Positions 48,372-56,648 of a stretch of 64,000 nt of DNA are shown piece by piece (within the stretch, counting starts at the first letter, position 1; every line of letters starts with the position of its first letter). Under the pieces are notes generated by a model. The model did no database searches and was not told where the DNA came from. It saw only the letters and a program-made list of their open reading frames with translations. The position numbers were made by a program, and so were the translations under genes. The stretch comes from Jeotgalibaca arthritidis (GTDB lineage Bacteria > Bacillota > Bacilli > Lactobacillales > Aerococcaceae), in contig NZ_CP049740.1 of assembly GCF_011100465.1 (NCBI RefSeq), positions 1,170,001 to 1,234,000 on the forward strand, read 5' to 3'.

Positions 48372-48403
48372 AAAAACACGTTGCTGCGGCAACGTGTTTT
48401 TAT
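48370..48403. terminator. bidirectional terminator
   Basis: AAAACACGTTGC pairs with GCAACGTGTTTT around TGCG... between converging genes. Confidence 0.9.
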
Positions 48404-48407
48404 TTTA

Positions 48408-49241
48408 TTATGCTTGTGGTGGTGTCGGAGGCATATTGCCTTGGCGACGATATTGTGACGGCGTGATATTAGATAATTCACGGAATGTCTTAGAGAAGTG
48501 TGATGGTGATTGGAATCCAACTAAGTGTGCGATATCAGCAATCGCAATGTTTGTATTGCGAAGCATTTTTTGTGCTTCATCAATACGGATGTGGATGAGG
48601 TAATCAATTGGTGACATACCCACTTCTTGTTTGAAAATACGGATTAAGTAGAATTTGTTGATATGAACTAATTCTACAAGGTCATCCAAGGTAATGTTTT
48701 TATGGTAGTTTACTTTCATAAAGTTCTTAACAGTTTGGATTTCCTTATGGTTTTTCTTATTCAATGAGTTGCGAATTGAGAATTCTTCGTTACGCAATAA
48801 TTGAATCAAAATGATCTCAATATAACGTTTCGCAATTTCTTCAGAGCCAGGTTTTTTAGTTGTTAGCTCTTTTATTAATAATTCTGTAAATAGAGCGCTA
48901 TCTGTATCTGTGCGATCGTATTTATAGAATGTAAAGTCATGTTCTGCTTCTCCGATATGAGAAAACTCTAGACCGTGAACCCCAATTTCAGTAACTTCTA
49001 AATATTGGCTAGGATTCAATTCCCAGTAGTAATCAATATTAGGATTTAATAGAACGATTTGATTTGGTCCAACTTTTTCAGAAGTATCTTTAAATGTTAG
49101 CAAGCCTTCGCCATTGTTGATAAAGACAATTTTAACATAAGGGTATTTTTGAAAAGCTGTTGATTGATCCGCAGTAATCGTATTCTTTTCTGCAGAAACG
49201 ATTTTTAAGGATAGGTTTTTGATATTGGACATCGTATACAT
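48408..49241 (-). CDS. AraC-family transcriptional regulator
   Basis: A 277-aa regulator with an N-terminal cupin-like sensing domain and a C-terminal double helix-turn-helix (about 170-270): NITLDDLVELVHINKFYLIRIFKQEVG and IADIAHLVGFQSPSHFSKTFR. It resembles sugar or stress regulators; the target is unknown. AGGAGGACC precedes the ATG 49241. The C-terminus ends in a short Gly/Pro-rich tail. Confidence 0.9.
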   Translation of the reverse strand: MYTMSNIKNLSLKIVSAEKNTITADQSTAFQKYPYVKIVFINNGEGLLTFKDTSEKVGPNQIVLLNPNIDYYWELNPSQYLEVTEIGVHGLEFSHIGEAEHDFTFYKYDRTDTDSALFTELLIKELTTKKPGSEEIAKRYIEIILIQLLRNEEFSIRNSLNKKNHKEIQTVKNFMKVNYHKNITLDDLVELVHINKFYLIRIFKQEVGMSPIDYLIHIRIDEAQKMLRNTNIAIADIAHLVGFQSPSHFSKTFRELSNITPSQYRRQGNMPPTPPQA

Positions 49242-49846
49242 AGTGGTCCTCCTCTAGATTTTTAACCATTTTATTGATTAACGAAATATATACAAATATT
49301 TATTTTAAATTGACTGAGTGATAGATATTCTACCCATTATCATATAGTAATTTTAAAAAATGTCTAGTAATTTCCCCTCTTTAATACAAAAAAAGAAGAA
49401 AAAATTGCACAATAAGGTACATTTTATATAAATCCCATGATAAAGAATTTTTCACCAGAAATTAGTCTACCATAAATAAATAGATAAACAAATAAAAAGA
49501 TGCCTATCTTTAAAAAAATAAACAAAAATTTTGTTTATGCGTAGAAATAAAGTAGTGATATATTAGGATATAATTAAATTTAGAGGTGATTAAGTGAAAA
49601 CAAGCTGTTTTATAGCCGTTATGACAAGGGTTGTATTTTAAAGCATTTGTGAAAATAAAAATAAGAAGACAGAGAGTTTAATAATATAAGGATAATTAAA
49701 AGCTACAAAGATATAGAAAGAGAAAAATAACTGCTTAAAAAACAAACAAATGTTTGAAACAACTAAGAGTGAGCTCATACTATCTTGTCTTTGTGGATAG
49801 TAGTATAATAAAGATAGAAGAAAAGTTTCAGTAAGGAGTGGTGAAA
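49242..49846. other. AT-rich intergenic region with one inverted repeat
   Basis: About 600 bp with no supported gene on either strand. A perfect 7-11-7 inverted repeat TACTATC/GATAGTA (49778-49802) overlaps a possible -10 box TATAAT (about 49803) before the DUF4153 gene and could be an operator. A 15-codon frame with AGAGGTG at about 49590 is not convincing. Confidence 0.45.
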
Positions 49847-51577
49847 ATGGAACTCTGGAATCGGTTGAAAAAAAGTTTTAGTGGCATAGGGCAGGCATTT
49901 GTTCGCTATCCTGTTACAATTTTATGGTTAATTGGAATTGCAACATTAACGGCTCTGGAAATCGGCTCTTACGATTTACAATATGGTAAACTTATTTTTA
50001 CATTTGTTAGTGGAGCGGTTTTAAGTATTGTAGCTCAACAACTTCATGAACGGTTTTATCGAAAAACGACCCAGCGCTGGGTATTACTGGCGGGTTCTGT
50101 TTTATTAACAGCCCTGTACTACTTTACTTTAGTGAGATGGGATTCTTACGACTATATTTACTTTATTAGGAGTGGGGTGTTTAGTTTTGCACTCTTCATT
50201 GCCTTTATCTGGATTCCAACAGCCAAAAATGAAAAACTCTTTTTCCATCAACATTTTCTGGCCATATTCAAATCTATTCTAACGATTTTATTGTTCTCGC
50301 TGGTTCTAACGATTGGGACGGCAGCTATTATTTTGACTGTAGATAATTTACTATTCTCAGTTCCAACTAACGCTGTCAGTCATGCTATGAATATCATTTG
50401 GTCGTTATTTGCACCGATTTATTTCCTCGGCATGATTCCTTACTACGACGAGCGAGATTCTGAAGAAACCTATCACGTACCACGCTTTTTAGAAATACTG
50501 TTGGTTTACATTGTCATTCCTTTGACTGCGATTTACACAGTCATTCTCCTCCTTTATGTTGTTCTCAATATTAGTGGCGAGTTCTGGACAGACAATTTAC
50601 TCGAACCGATGCTAGTCAGCTACGCCATTGTCGTTATCGTCGTCTACTTATTGACTTGTAATCTTGACCATCGTTTTGCAAGTTGGTTTAGAAAGATTTT
50701 TCCTAAAATTATGTTACCAATTGTCGCTTTCCAAACCCTTTCTAGTATTTTAAAGATTCAAGAAATGGGTATCACTTACGGTCGCTACTATGTCATTTTG
50801 TTTGGACTATTTGCTGTTTTTTCGAGTATAGTCTTTAGTTTCTTTAAACCGCACCAAAACGGTTGGATTGCAATTGTATTGTTGGTGCTAGGATTAATTT
50901 CCATTACACCGCCGATTGATGCCTTTACGGTGGCGCGAAACAGCCAATTAAATCGCTTAGAAACAACTTTAATTGAAAATGACATGTTAGTTGACGGAGA
51001 CATTCAACCGAAAAAAGATGTTTCTGAAACAGATCGGATTATTATTTCGAAAAGCTTGGATAATTTAGTAATGTTTGGTGAGATTGACCGCGTGACTTAT
51101 TTGCCAGAGAACTTTTCATTGTATGCAGATTTTGAGCGTGTTTTCGGATTCCCAATGCAGTACGGTAGTTATACGCCAACATCTGATAACAACCGTTACG
51201 CTTACCTCAATATGACCGAATCAATCGGGCTAGAGATCAGCGGCATGGATTATTGGAACTATATCAGCTTTACGACCACAGAAGACGTTAACGTCAACTT
51301 GCTGAATAACCATCTCTTTGTAATGACAGCAGACAATGAAAACTACTTTAACATCCAATTGAAAGATGAAGATGGCAATGTGTTGATTGAGGCTAACACA
51401 GCTGAAGATATGGATGCCGTATTGGAAGAAACAACAACGAAAGAGCAAGTCGCCTTATCCGAAATGACACTGATTTATGAGAATGAAGAGGTAAAATTAA
51501 CGATTGTGCTCTTGAATCTCAGCCAATACAGCGAAGAAATCAATGGTGAAGCCTATCTCTTTGTAGATTATAAGTAA
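49847..51577 (+). CDS. DUF4153-domain membrane protein
   Basis: A 576-aa protein with about ten N-terminal hydrophobic helices (residues 20-350) and a large soluble C-terminal domain. PRFLEILLVYIVIPLTAIYTVILLLYV and the middle SITYGRYY-like MGITYGRYYVILFGL fit DUF4153. ATG 49847 follows AAGGAGTGG. Function is unknown. Confidence 0.82.
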   Translation: MELWNRLKKSFSGIGQAFVRYPVTILWLIGIATLTALEIGSYDLQYGKLIFTFVSGAVLSIVAQQLHERFYRKTTQRWVLLAGSVLLTALYYFTLVRWDSYDYIYFIRSGVFSFALFIAFIWIPTAKNEKLFFHQHFLAIFKSILTILLFSLVLTIGTAAIILTVDNLLFSVPTNAVSHAMNIIWSLFAPIYFLGMIPYYDERDSEETYHVPRFLEILLVYIVIPLTAIYTVILLLYVVLNISGEFWTDNLLEPMLVSYAIVVIVVYLLTCNLDHRFASWFRKIFPKIMLPIVAFQTLSSILKIQEMGITYGRYYVILFGLFAVFSSIVFSFFKPHQNGWIAIVLLVLGLISITPPIDAFTVARNSQLNRLETTLIENDMLVDGDIQPKKDVSETDRIIISKSLDNLVMFGEIDRVTYLPENFSLYADFERVFGFPMQYGSYTPTSDNNRYAYLNMTESIGLEISGMDYWNYISFTTTEDVNVNLLNNHLFVMTADNENYFNIQLKDEDGNVLIEANTAEDMDAVLEETTTKEQVALSEMTLIYENEEVKLTIVLLNLSQYSEEINGEAYLFVDYK

Positions 51578-51587
51578 AACTAGACAA

Positions 51588-51617
51588 ATGATTGAGTCTC
51601 GGCTCAATCATTTTTTT
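51588..51617 (+). terminator. DUF4153 gene terminator
   Basis: ATGATTGAG pairs with CTCAATCAT, followed by T7. Confidence 0.9.
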
Positions 51618-51639
51618 ATAGTATAGGGCTTTATAAAAA

Positions 51640-51912
51640 ATGAGAAAAAACAAATTATCGCCGGAATTAGGGAATAGGTATATATACTTTTTTATATTAC
51701 CATTAATAGTTGTTTTTCTGTGTTTGTTCCTTTTAAATCCTGAAAAATCTGTATTAATTTTAATGTTCGGATTTCTCTTTGTCCTAGGAGATTTATTTTT
51801 TATAAAAAAAGCAATGTTTGGAAAGAAAGCATGGGTGTATACCGATGTTGTATTCTTATTTTTTTGTTTAATCATTTTTATGACGCACTTTAAATCGGTT
51901 AGTGGGGTATAG
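51640..51912 (+). CDS. small three-helix membrane protein, unknown
   Basis: A 90-aa frame starting MRKNKLSPELGNRY with three hydrophobic segments (about 17-32, 36-55 and 66-82) in a natural order and positive residues on expected sides. No ribosome binding site is visible in TTTATAAAAAATG, so translation is uncertain. It lies at the left edge of the accessory region. Confidence 0.4.
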   Translation: MRKNKLSPELGNRYIYFFILPLIVVFLCLFLLNPEKSVLILMFGFLFVLGDLFFIKKAMFGKKAWVYTDVVFLFFCLIIFMTHFKSVSGV

Positions 51913-51945
51913 TACACATTTCAGCTATCAACGATAAAGAAAAAT

Positions 51946-52057
51946 CCTCGGTTGCGAACAAACGAAATATATCTCACGAAAATCATTTGATTACTGGACG
52001 CCACTAGAAGTATTTTTGAGTTACATAGATGAATCTACTTTGTTTAGCTTAAATTGA
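51946..52057 (+). pseudogene. IS30-like transposase, 3' remnant
   Basis: An unstarted frame of about 35 codons reads RKSFDYWTPLEVFLSYIDES before TGA 52057. This resembles the C-terminus of IS30-family transposases (RPRKxLxxxTPxEVF). No inverted repeat was recognised nearby. It marks an old insertion at the left border of the accessory region. Confidence 0.55.
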
Positions 52058-52081
52058 CAAATCCAATAAAAAAAAGAATTG

Positions 52082-52189
52082 ATGCAATTATTAGAAATTT
52101 ACCAAAAAATGGGAGAAGAATATCAAAAATTATTTAAAAAAGTGGAAATAAAACTTTATGAACTAACTAAGGAAGCATACATTTCCTAG
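52082..52189 (+). other. 35-codon charged frame, possible gene remnant
   Basis: MQLLEIYQKMGEEYQKLFKK and 15 further residues, helical and charged. There is no clear ribosome binding site and no recognised family. The rest of the stretch to 52258 shows nothing. Confidence 0.2.
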
Positions 52190-52258
52190 ACTTCGATCCG
52201 CCACAAAGCTTATGGCTGCGATTGCTATTCTACCCTGTTCAAATAATGGGAAAGCGAT

Positions 52259-52287
52259 TTGAAATTCAAAAAAAAATTTGTTATAAT
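52259..52287 (+). promoter_or_regulatory. promoter of the NiCo riboswitch transcript
   Basis: TTGAAA and TATAAT with a 17-nt spacer. Confidence 0.75.
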
Positions 52288-52376
52288 AGTCACATGAGAA
52301 TCAATGAAGCATATTAAAACTAAATAATGAAAGCTTTGGAATATAACAGATTTTGTTTGTTGGTTATATTCATTGT

Positions 52377-52475
52377 GATCTGAACAGGCGGTGGACATAT
52401 AAAAGGTCCATGCAGCCGGGCTGCAATTTTTGCGGCAGCAGAGTATGTAAATAATAATGGCATACCTGTGGGACA
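52377..52475 (+). promoter_or_regulatory. NiCo (czcD) riboswitch
   Basis: The leader matches the cobalt/nickel aptamer: ACAGGCGGTGGAC, GGTCCATGCAGCCGGGCTGC, GCGGCAGCAGAGTATG and CATACCTGTGGGACAG, the four-helix junction with its conserved purine strands. Co2+ or Ni2+ binding by this class prevents termination. The controlled gene is a cobalt-type ATPase, which supports the call. Confidence 0.93.
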
Positions 52476-52507
52476 GTTAATTCTGTTCTATAGGTGTGCC
52501 CTTTTTT
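52459..52507 (+). terminator. NiCo riboswitch expression-platform terminator
   Basis: GGCATACCTGTGGGACAG can pair with CTGTTCTATAGGTGTGCC and is followed by T6. The 5' arm is also the last aptamer strand, so ligand-bound RNA cannot form it. Confidence 0.9.
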
Positions 52508-52608
52508 ATATATATATTTCTAAATAAAGGGGAGTGAAAAGATGAGGTGAAATGGATTTGTAATAATTGGTAAGCAAAAAAACAAAAAATAAGAAAGAGG
52601 TTTTAGAA

Positions 52609-54468
52609 ATGGTTGAGTATCTAACAAAAAGTAGGCAAGGACAATTTTTAGTTGTCGGTGTTTTATTTACAATCTTAGGGTTTATCTTTATCCCAATAAA
52701 TGATGCATACAGTTCCATACTATTTTATATTTCAATTTTCTTTTTAGGCTTCTATGCGGCAAAACATGCTGTTGTTGAAACGATTAAAGATCGCTCACCA
52801 AATGTCGACCTATTAATGGTTTTGGCAGCAGTTGGTGCAGTAATCATTGATTTTGAGTCTGAAGGAGCGGGGTTGCTATTGATTTTTGCTGCTGCAGAAG
52901 TTTTGGAAGATTATGCAACGAACAAATCCACCAGCGCGATTTCAGAATTAATGGCGCAAGTACCCGACACAGCCCAAGTGCTAAAAGAAAATGGGGATGT
53001 AGTGGTTACCCCTACGAAAGAGTTAGTTATTGGGGACATTGTCGTGGTATCGAAGGGTGGTCAAATCCCTATTGATGGCTTGATCGACCGAAATGCAATC
53101 GTGAATGAAGCGGCTTTAACGGGTGAGTCTGTCCCAGTAGAAAAAGAGTTAGAGGAGGAAGTTTTTGCCGGAACGATTAATGAAGGAAATGTTTTTCATA
53201 TAGAAGTAAACAAGACACTGAATCAAACCATGTTTTCCAATATTATCCGGATGGTTGAAGAAGCACAAAACAAACCTTCTCGAATCGCAAAGTTTATAGA
53301 CCGTATTGAAAGTAAGTACGTGATTGGCGTTTTAATTATCGTACCTATTTTCATCTTCTTTCTATATTATTTCCTAAGCCTACCATTAGAAGAAGCATTT
53401 TATCGTGGAATGGTACTTTTAACAGTGGCTAGTCCATGTGCATTGGTGGCATCAGCTACACCGGCTACGTTAAGCGCGATAAGTAATGGAGCCAAAAACG
53501 GTATCTTATTTAAAGGTGGAGCCGCAATGGAAGCGTTAAGTACAATGAATATTTTGTATACAGATAAGACCGGAACATTGACGTATGGCGACTTCCAAGT
53601 GGTCGATTATCATTTGGACCAAGAGCTGTTAAAAGAAGTCATTTATATGGAGCAACAATCCAGTCACCCAATCGGAAGAGCAATTGTTTCTGCCTTTAAA
53701 GAGATTAACTTAGCACAAGTGAATCAAGCGGAATCGATTGAAGAAATTGCTGGTTCGGGAATTAAAAAAGGGGCAATCCTAGTTGGAAAACCGGATGCAT
53801 TTAAGCAATATGATAAATTTGATCAGTTTGAAAAGCTACTGGAAAAAGGCGATACGACCATATTTGTAGCGAAGGGAAATGAAGTCGTCGGTTACTTCTC
53901 ACTCCGGGATCGAATTCGTCCGCAGTCAGCGAGTACGGTTGCGGATTTCCAAAAAGAGGGCATCAAGGTTTATCTTTTAACGGGAGATAACGAAAAGGTT
54001 GCGGCACAGGTTGCAAAGGAAGTAAAGGTAGATGACTATATTTCTTCCATGTTACCGGAAGATAAAATAGATTTTGTCTTAAAAAGCCAAGGAAAAGAAG
54101 ACGTTGTTGGGATGATTGGCGATGGGATCAATGATGCGCCCGCGCTAGCGAATGCAGATATCGGAATTGCGATGGGAAGTGGCTCGTCAGTCGCAATGGA
54201 ATCCTCTGATGTCGTTGTAGTGAAGAATGATTTGTCTAAATTGTTTTATAGCTATCAGCTAAGCAAGAAATTAAATAAAATCATTATTCAAAATGTCATT
54301 TTCTCCATCGCTGTTATTGTCAGCTTGATTACTTTAAATATGTTCGGCGTTCTGGGACTTCCTTTAGGAGTACTATTCCATGAGGGCTCCACAATCCTCG
54401 TCATCTTAAACGGCTTGCGGTTGTTAGGGTCCGAAAAAACAAAAGCGGAATTAAGTGGTGCTTGTTAG
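52609..54468 (+). CDS. P1B-4-type Co2+ (Ni2+)-exporting ATPase
   Basis: A 619-aa efflux ATPase with few N-terminal residues and no metal-binding domain. The transmembrane motif is SPCALVAS (Ser275-Pro-Cys277) rather than CPC, and the last-helix motif HEGST starts at His591. SPC plus HEGGT/HEGST defines P1B-4 pumps such as CoaT. TGES, DKTGTLTYG (Asp319) and GDGINDAPAL are intact. ATG 52609 follows AGAAAGAGG; an upstream TTG frame is ignored. The NiCo riboswitch in the leader agrees with cobalt or nickel export. Confidence 0.93.
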   Translation: MVEYLTKSRQGQFLVVGVLFTILGFIFIPINDAYSSILFYISIFFLGFYAAKHAVVETIKDRSPNVDLLMVLAAVGAVIIDFESEGAGLLLIFAAAEVLEDYATNKSTSAISELMAQVPDTAQVLKENGDVVVTPTKELVIGDIVVVSKGGQIPIDGLIDRNAIVNEAALTGESVPVEKELEEEVFAGTINEGNVFHIEVNKTLNQTMFSNIIRMVEEAQNKPSRIAKFIDRIESKYVIGVLIIVPIFIFFLYYFLSLPLEEAFYRGMVLLTVASPCALVASATPATLSAISNGAKNGILFKGGAAMEALSTMNILYTDKTGTLTYGDFQVVDYHLDQELLKEVIYMEQQSSHPIGRAIVSAFKEINLAQVNQAESIEEIAGSGIKKGAILVGKPDAFKQYDKFDQFEKLLEKGDTTIFVAKGNEVVGYFSLRDRIRPQSASTVADFQKEGIKVYLLTGDNEKVAAQVAKEVKVDDYISSMLPEDKIDFVLKSQGKEDVVGMIGDGINDAPALANADIGIAMGSGSSVAMESSDVVVVKNDLSKLFYSYQLSKKLNKIIIQNVIFSIAVIVSLITLNMFGVLGLPLGVLFHEGSTILVILNGLRLLGSEKTKAELSGAC

Positions 54469-54571
54469 ACTGCATCATGATATTAGCTGAAAGGGTGAGC
54501 GAATATCTACAGCTTTTTAAATTTGTATCTGTAGGGAATGAAGCTTACCCTTGGCGAAAGCCTAAATCGTC

Positions 54572-54610
54572 AAAAAAGCTGATAATTTCTGTTCAGAAAT
54601 TATCAGCTTT
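54572..54610 (+). terminator. Co ATPase terminator
   Basis: AAAGCTGATAATTTCT pairs with AGAAATTATCAGCTTT. The next 220 bp to 54837 contain no recognised element. Confidence 0.9.
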
Positions 54611-54837
54611 ATCTATTTTAAATACATGCTAAAAATCGTTTATTCAAACTTGATTGTCATCAATTATTAAAAACAATAAAGGAGCTATCATAGAGTTATA
54701 CGAAAGAGTAAAACAAAAAAGACCGCGCAGTGAAAAACTATTTTCGAAGGAAAACCACTTCTTGATGAGGATCAATTCTTAATCTGATTCAATCCAGTAG
54801 ACTTACATTACAAACAACAAACAGGAGGAAAAAATCA

Positions 54838-54957
54838 TGCAAAGGTGTATTTTAGGAAAGAAAAATCAAATCACCGTCATCAGTGGCATATTAATCGTAA
54901 TAATTACCTTCGTTATCGATGGCCTCGATTTGGATGGCAACGGACTTATTTTTTAAT
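54838..54957 (+). CDS. 39-codon hydrophobic peptide, possible 5' remnant
   Basis: ATG 54838 has an excellent AGGAGG 8 nt upstream. The peptide MQRCILGKKNQITVISGILI continues into one membrane-like helix and ends at TAA 54957. Its second half overlaps the 3' end of the YolD-like gene on the other strand, so it is either a small membrane peptide or the start of a gene that lost its body when the two sequences were joined. Confidence 0.3.
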
Positions 54958-55130
54958 CTAGCCACTTGAAGCACCTCGCCAATCTCTTGTTCGGACATTT
55001 GGGGCTTTGGGGAATTGATGTGAGCCAATCCTTTTTGAATTTTTTCCTGTTCAGCTGTGTGTTCAGATAAGAAAAAGCCCGCCCATTTTTTCATACCCCG
55101 GTCTTGATATTCGTCATTCAAATATTTCAT
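54891..55130 (-). CDS. YolD-like SOS-associated protein, probably 3'-shortened
   Basis: A 79-aa protein of the YolD-like family: RGMKKWAGFFLSEHT at the start and KNKSVAIQIEAIDNEGNYYD at the end. Relatives on plasmids and integrative elements are about 100 aa and sit next to a UmuC/ImpB-type Y-family polymerase. Here the polymerase is absent and the frame stops early. AAAGGAGTG precedes the ATG. Its promoter holds an SOS box. Confidence 0.65.
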   Translation of the reverse strand: MKYLNDEYQDRGMKKWAGFFLSEHTAEQEKIQKGLAHINSPKPQMSEQEIGEVLQVARLKNKSVAIQIEAIDNEGNYYD

Positions 55131-55152
55131 GGATAATCACTCCTTTAGAACC

Positions 55153-55181
55153 ATTATAAGAACAAGTGTTCGTTTTGTGAA
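55153..55181 (-). promoter_or_regulatory. LexA-controlled promoter of the YolD-like gene
   Basis: On the minus strand TTCACA and TATAAT are spaced 17 nt, and the spacer contains CGAACACTTGTTCT (55159-55172). This matches the Gram-positive SOS box CGAACRNRYGTTCG with one mismatch at the last base. Position between -35 and -10 is typical of LexA repression. Confidence 0.8.
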
Positions 55182-55565
55182 GGGGGACAAGGAGTAAATG
55201 TTCTGATTTTTTTTATCAGCGACTTTCATTTACTGATGAAAAGAGAGAATAATAACAAAAGCAGGGAAAAGAAAAACTCCTATAATCGCAATCGTTTTTC
55301 CTTAAAAGACAAGAGTATGGAGTGCTTTTTTCAAAAGCATATCTATTGAAACCATTTTTTCGTTTTGTGTCGCCATACGCCCTGAACGATCCGAAAGAGC
55401 TGGATCAGGGCTTTATCATTTCGGACTGTTCTTAGCGGCAATCTCCATGCGGGAGCCCTACCCTCCGGTCCCACATGTATCTATCCGAGAACAGAAAAGC
55501 AATTCCAGAACCGTAAAAACTTTTTCTCTTTCCATTTCTTTCCTTTCCAAAAAACTTTTTATCTA
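55182..55565. other. gene-free region with GC-richer hairpins
   Basis: No convincing ORF. At about 55378-55410 GCCCTG-ATCC pairs with GGAT-CAGGGC, and the following block (about 55425-55490, GCGGCAATCTCC, GCGGGAGCCC) is clearly GC-richer than its surroundings. This could be a structured RNA, a remnant or an oriT-type region; none is recognised. Confidence 0.35.
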
Positions 55566-55605
55566 AAGGAATCCTAACCGCTAAAGCGGAAAGGATTCCT
55601 TTTTT
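55566..55605 (+). terminator. hairpin terminator
   Basis: AAGGAATCCT pairs with AGGATTCCTT with an inner CCGCTAAAGCGG hairpin, followed by Ts. Confidence 0.8.
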
Positions 55606-55714
55606 CTTGATTTCCTTTTTTCCTCATGATTAAAGGCTAGCCAACAAAACGGAAAAAATTCAGCTTTTGAGCTCACATCTATGCGACTCAAAACAAAAAA
55701 AGGAGTGGAAAAAC

Positions 55715-55921
55715 ATGAATAAACAAAAAGCAGTAGTAGCAGTGAATGATTTGATACAAGTTTTCACGGAAGAAGGAGACTATCTGATTCCGAATCTATA
55801 CCGGATTACTCACATCGATAGACGTTTTCCCCATAAGTTATACTATGAAGCTCAAACGATTGATGCCATGCAAAGCGACATAAAAGGATTAGAAGCATAC
55901 GAATTTGTGAAAGTTTTTTGA
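55715..55921 (+). CDS. 68-aa hypothetical protein upstream of radC-like gene
   Basis: A 68-aa protein (MNKQKAVVAVNDLIQVFTEE at the start) with AGGAGTGG about 9 nt before ATG 55715. The composition is ordinary and soluble, with an alternating pattern (YRITHIDRRFPHKLYYEAQT) suggesting a small beta-rich fold. It is not recognised. It lies about 100 nt upstream of the RadC-like gene and may be in the same transcript. Confidence 0.55.
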   Translation: MNKQKAVVAVNDLIQVFTEEGDYLIPNLYRITHIDRRFPHKLYYEAQTIDAMQSDIKGLEAYEFVKVF

Positions 55922-56023
55922 AAAAGCCTGAAAGTTGAATGACCGTTTTGGATAATAAAAAAATTTTTGAGAAATGTTACGTATCTATATACGAGGGAAT
56001 AAATAAAGAAAGAGGGATAAAAA

Positions 56024-56500
56024 ATGGCGGAAAAAATAAATACCGTTTCAATTAAAAGTAACATTACGGAAATTGTCCGGGTCAAGCAAATCGTGATGGA
56101 AAGGCCTCTTGAATATAAAGGCGGAATAACTTCAACAGAAACAGCTGGTCGTTTGGGAGTCAGTGAAATCGGGGATGAAGCGCAGGAAGTGGTGCTTATC
56201 CTTATCCTGGATACAAAAAATCAAATTAATGCGATCCATCGGGTTTTCACCGGCAGTTTAAATTCAAGCGTTGCCCATCCTAGAGAGATATTTAGAAGTA
56301 CGATTCTCAATAATGGGGCGCGGATTATACTCTATCATAACCACCCCAGCTCAGACCTCATAAACATAGTATCCGAAGCAGACCTCGTTTTCACCCAACG
56401 AATGATGGAAGCAGGGAACGTTCTTGGAATCGAATTATTGGACCATTTTATCGTTTCAGAAACCAAATGGTTATCCTTCAAAGAAATGGGCTTACTCTAA
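56024..56500 (+). CDS. RadC-like JAB/MPN-domain protein
   Basis: A 158-aa short RadC-family protein (JAMM metalloprotease fold). The metal motif is complete: HNHPSSDLINIVSEAD gives His-x-His and the downstream Asp. The helix-hairpin-helix N-terminus of chromosomal RadC is missing, as is usual for plasmid- and ICE-borne members. AAAGAGGG precedes the ATG. Function is unknown despite the name; its presence supports a mobile origin of the region. Confidence 0.88.
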   Translation: MAEKINTVSIKSNITEIVRVKQIVMERPLEYKGGITSTETAGRLGVSEIGDEAQEVVLILILDTKNQINAIHRVFTGSLNSSVAHPREIFRSTILNNGARIILYHNHPSSDLINIVSEADLVFTQRMMEAGNVLGIELLDHFIVSETKWLSFKEMGLL

Positions 56501-56510
56501 ATAAAAAAAT

Positions 56511-56538
56511 AGAAGGGCAGCAAAATAGCTGTCCTTCT
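56511..56538 (+). terminator. radC-like gene terminator
   Basis: AGAAGGGCAGC pairs with AGCTGTCCTTCT around AAAAT. Confidence 0.75.
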
Positions 56539-56648
56539 TCTCTAAGTGCATGGAGAAAATAAGCCCTGAACAAGCTTATTTCTTGATTGTTTCTTTTACA
56601 AATGAAAAAAATAAGAGCAATTGATGGAGAGTTATCCAATTGTAATGC

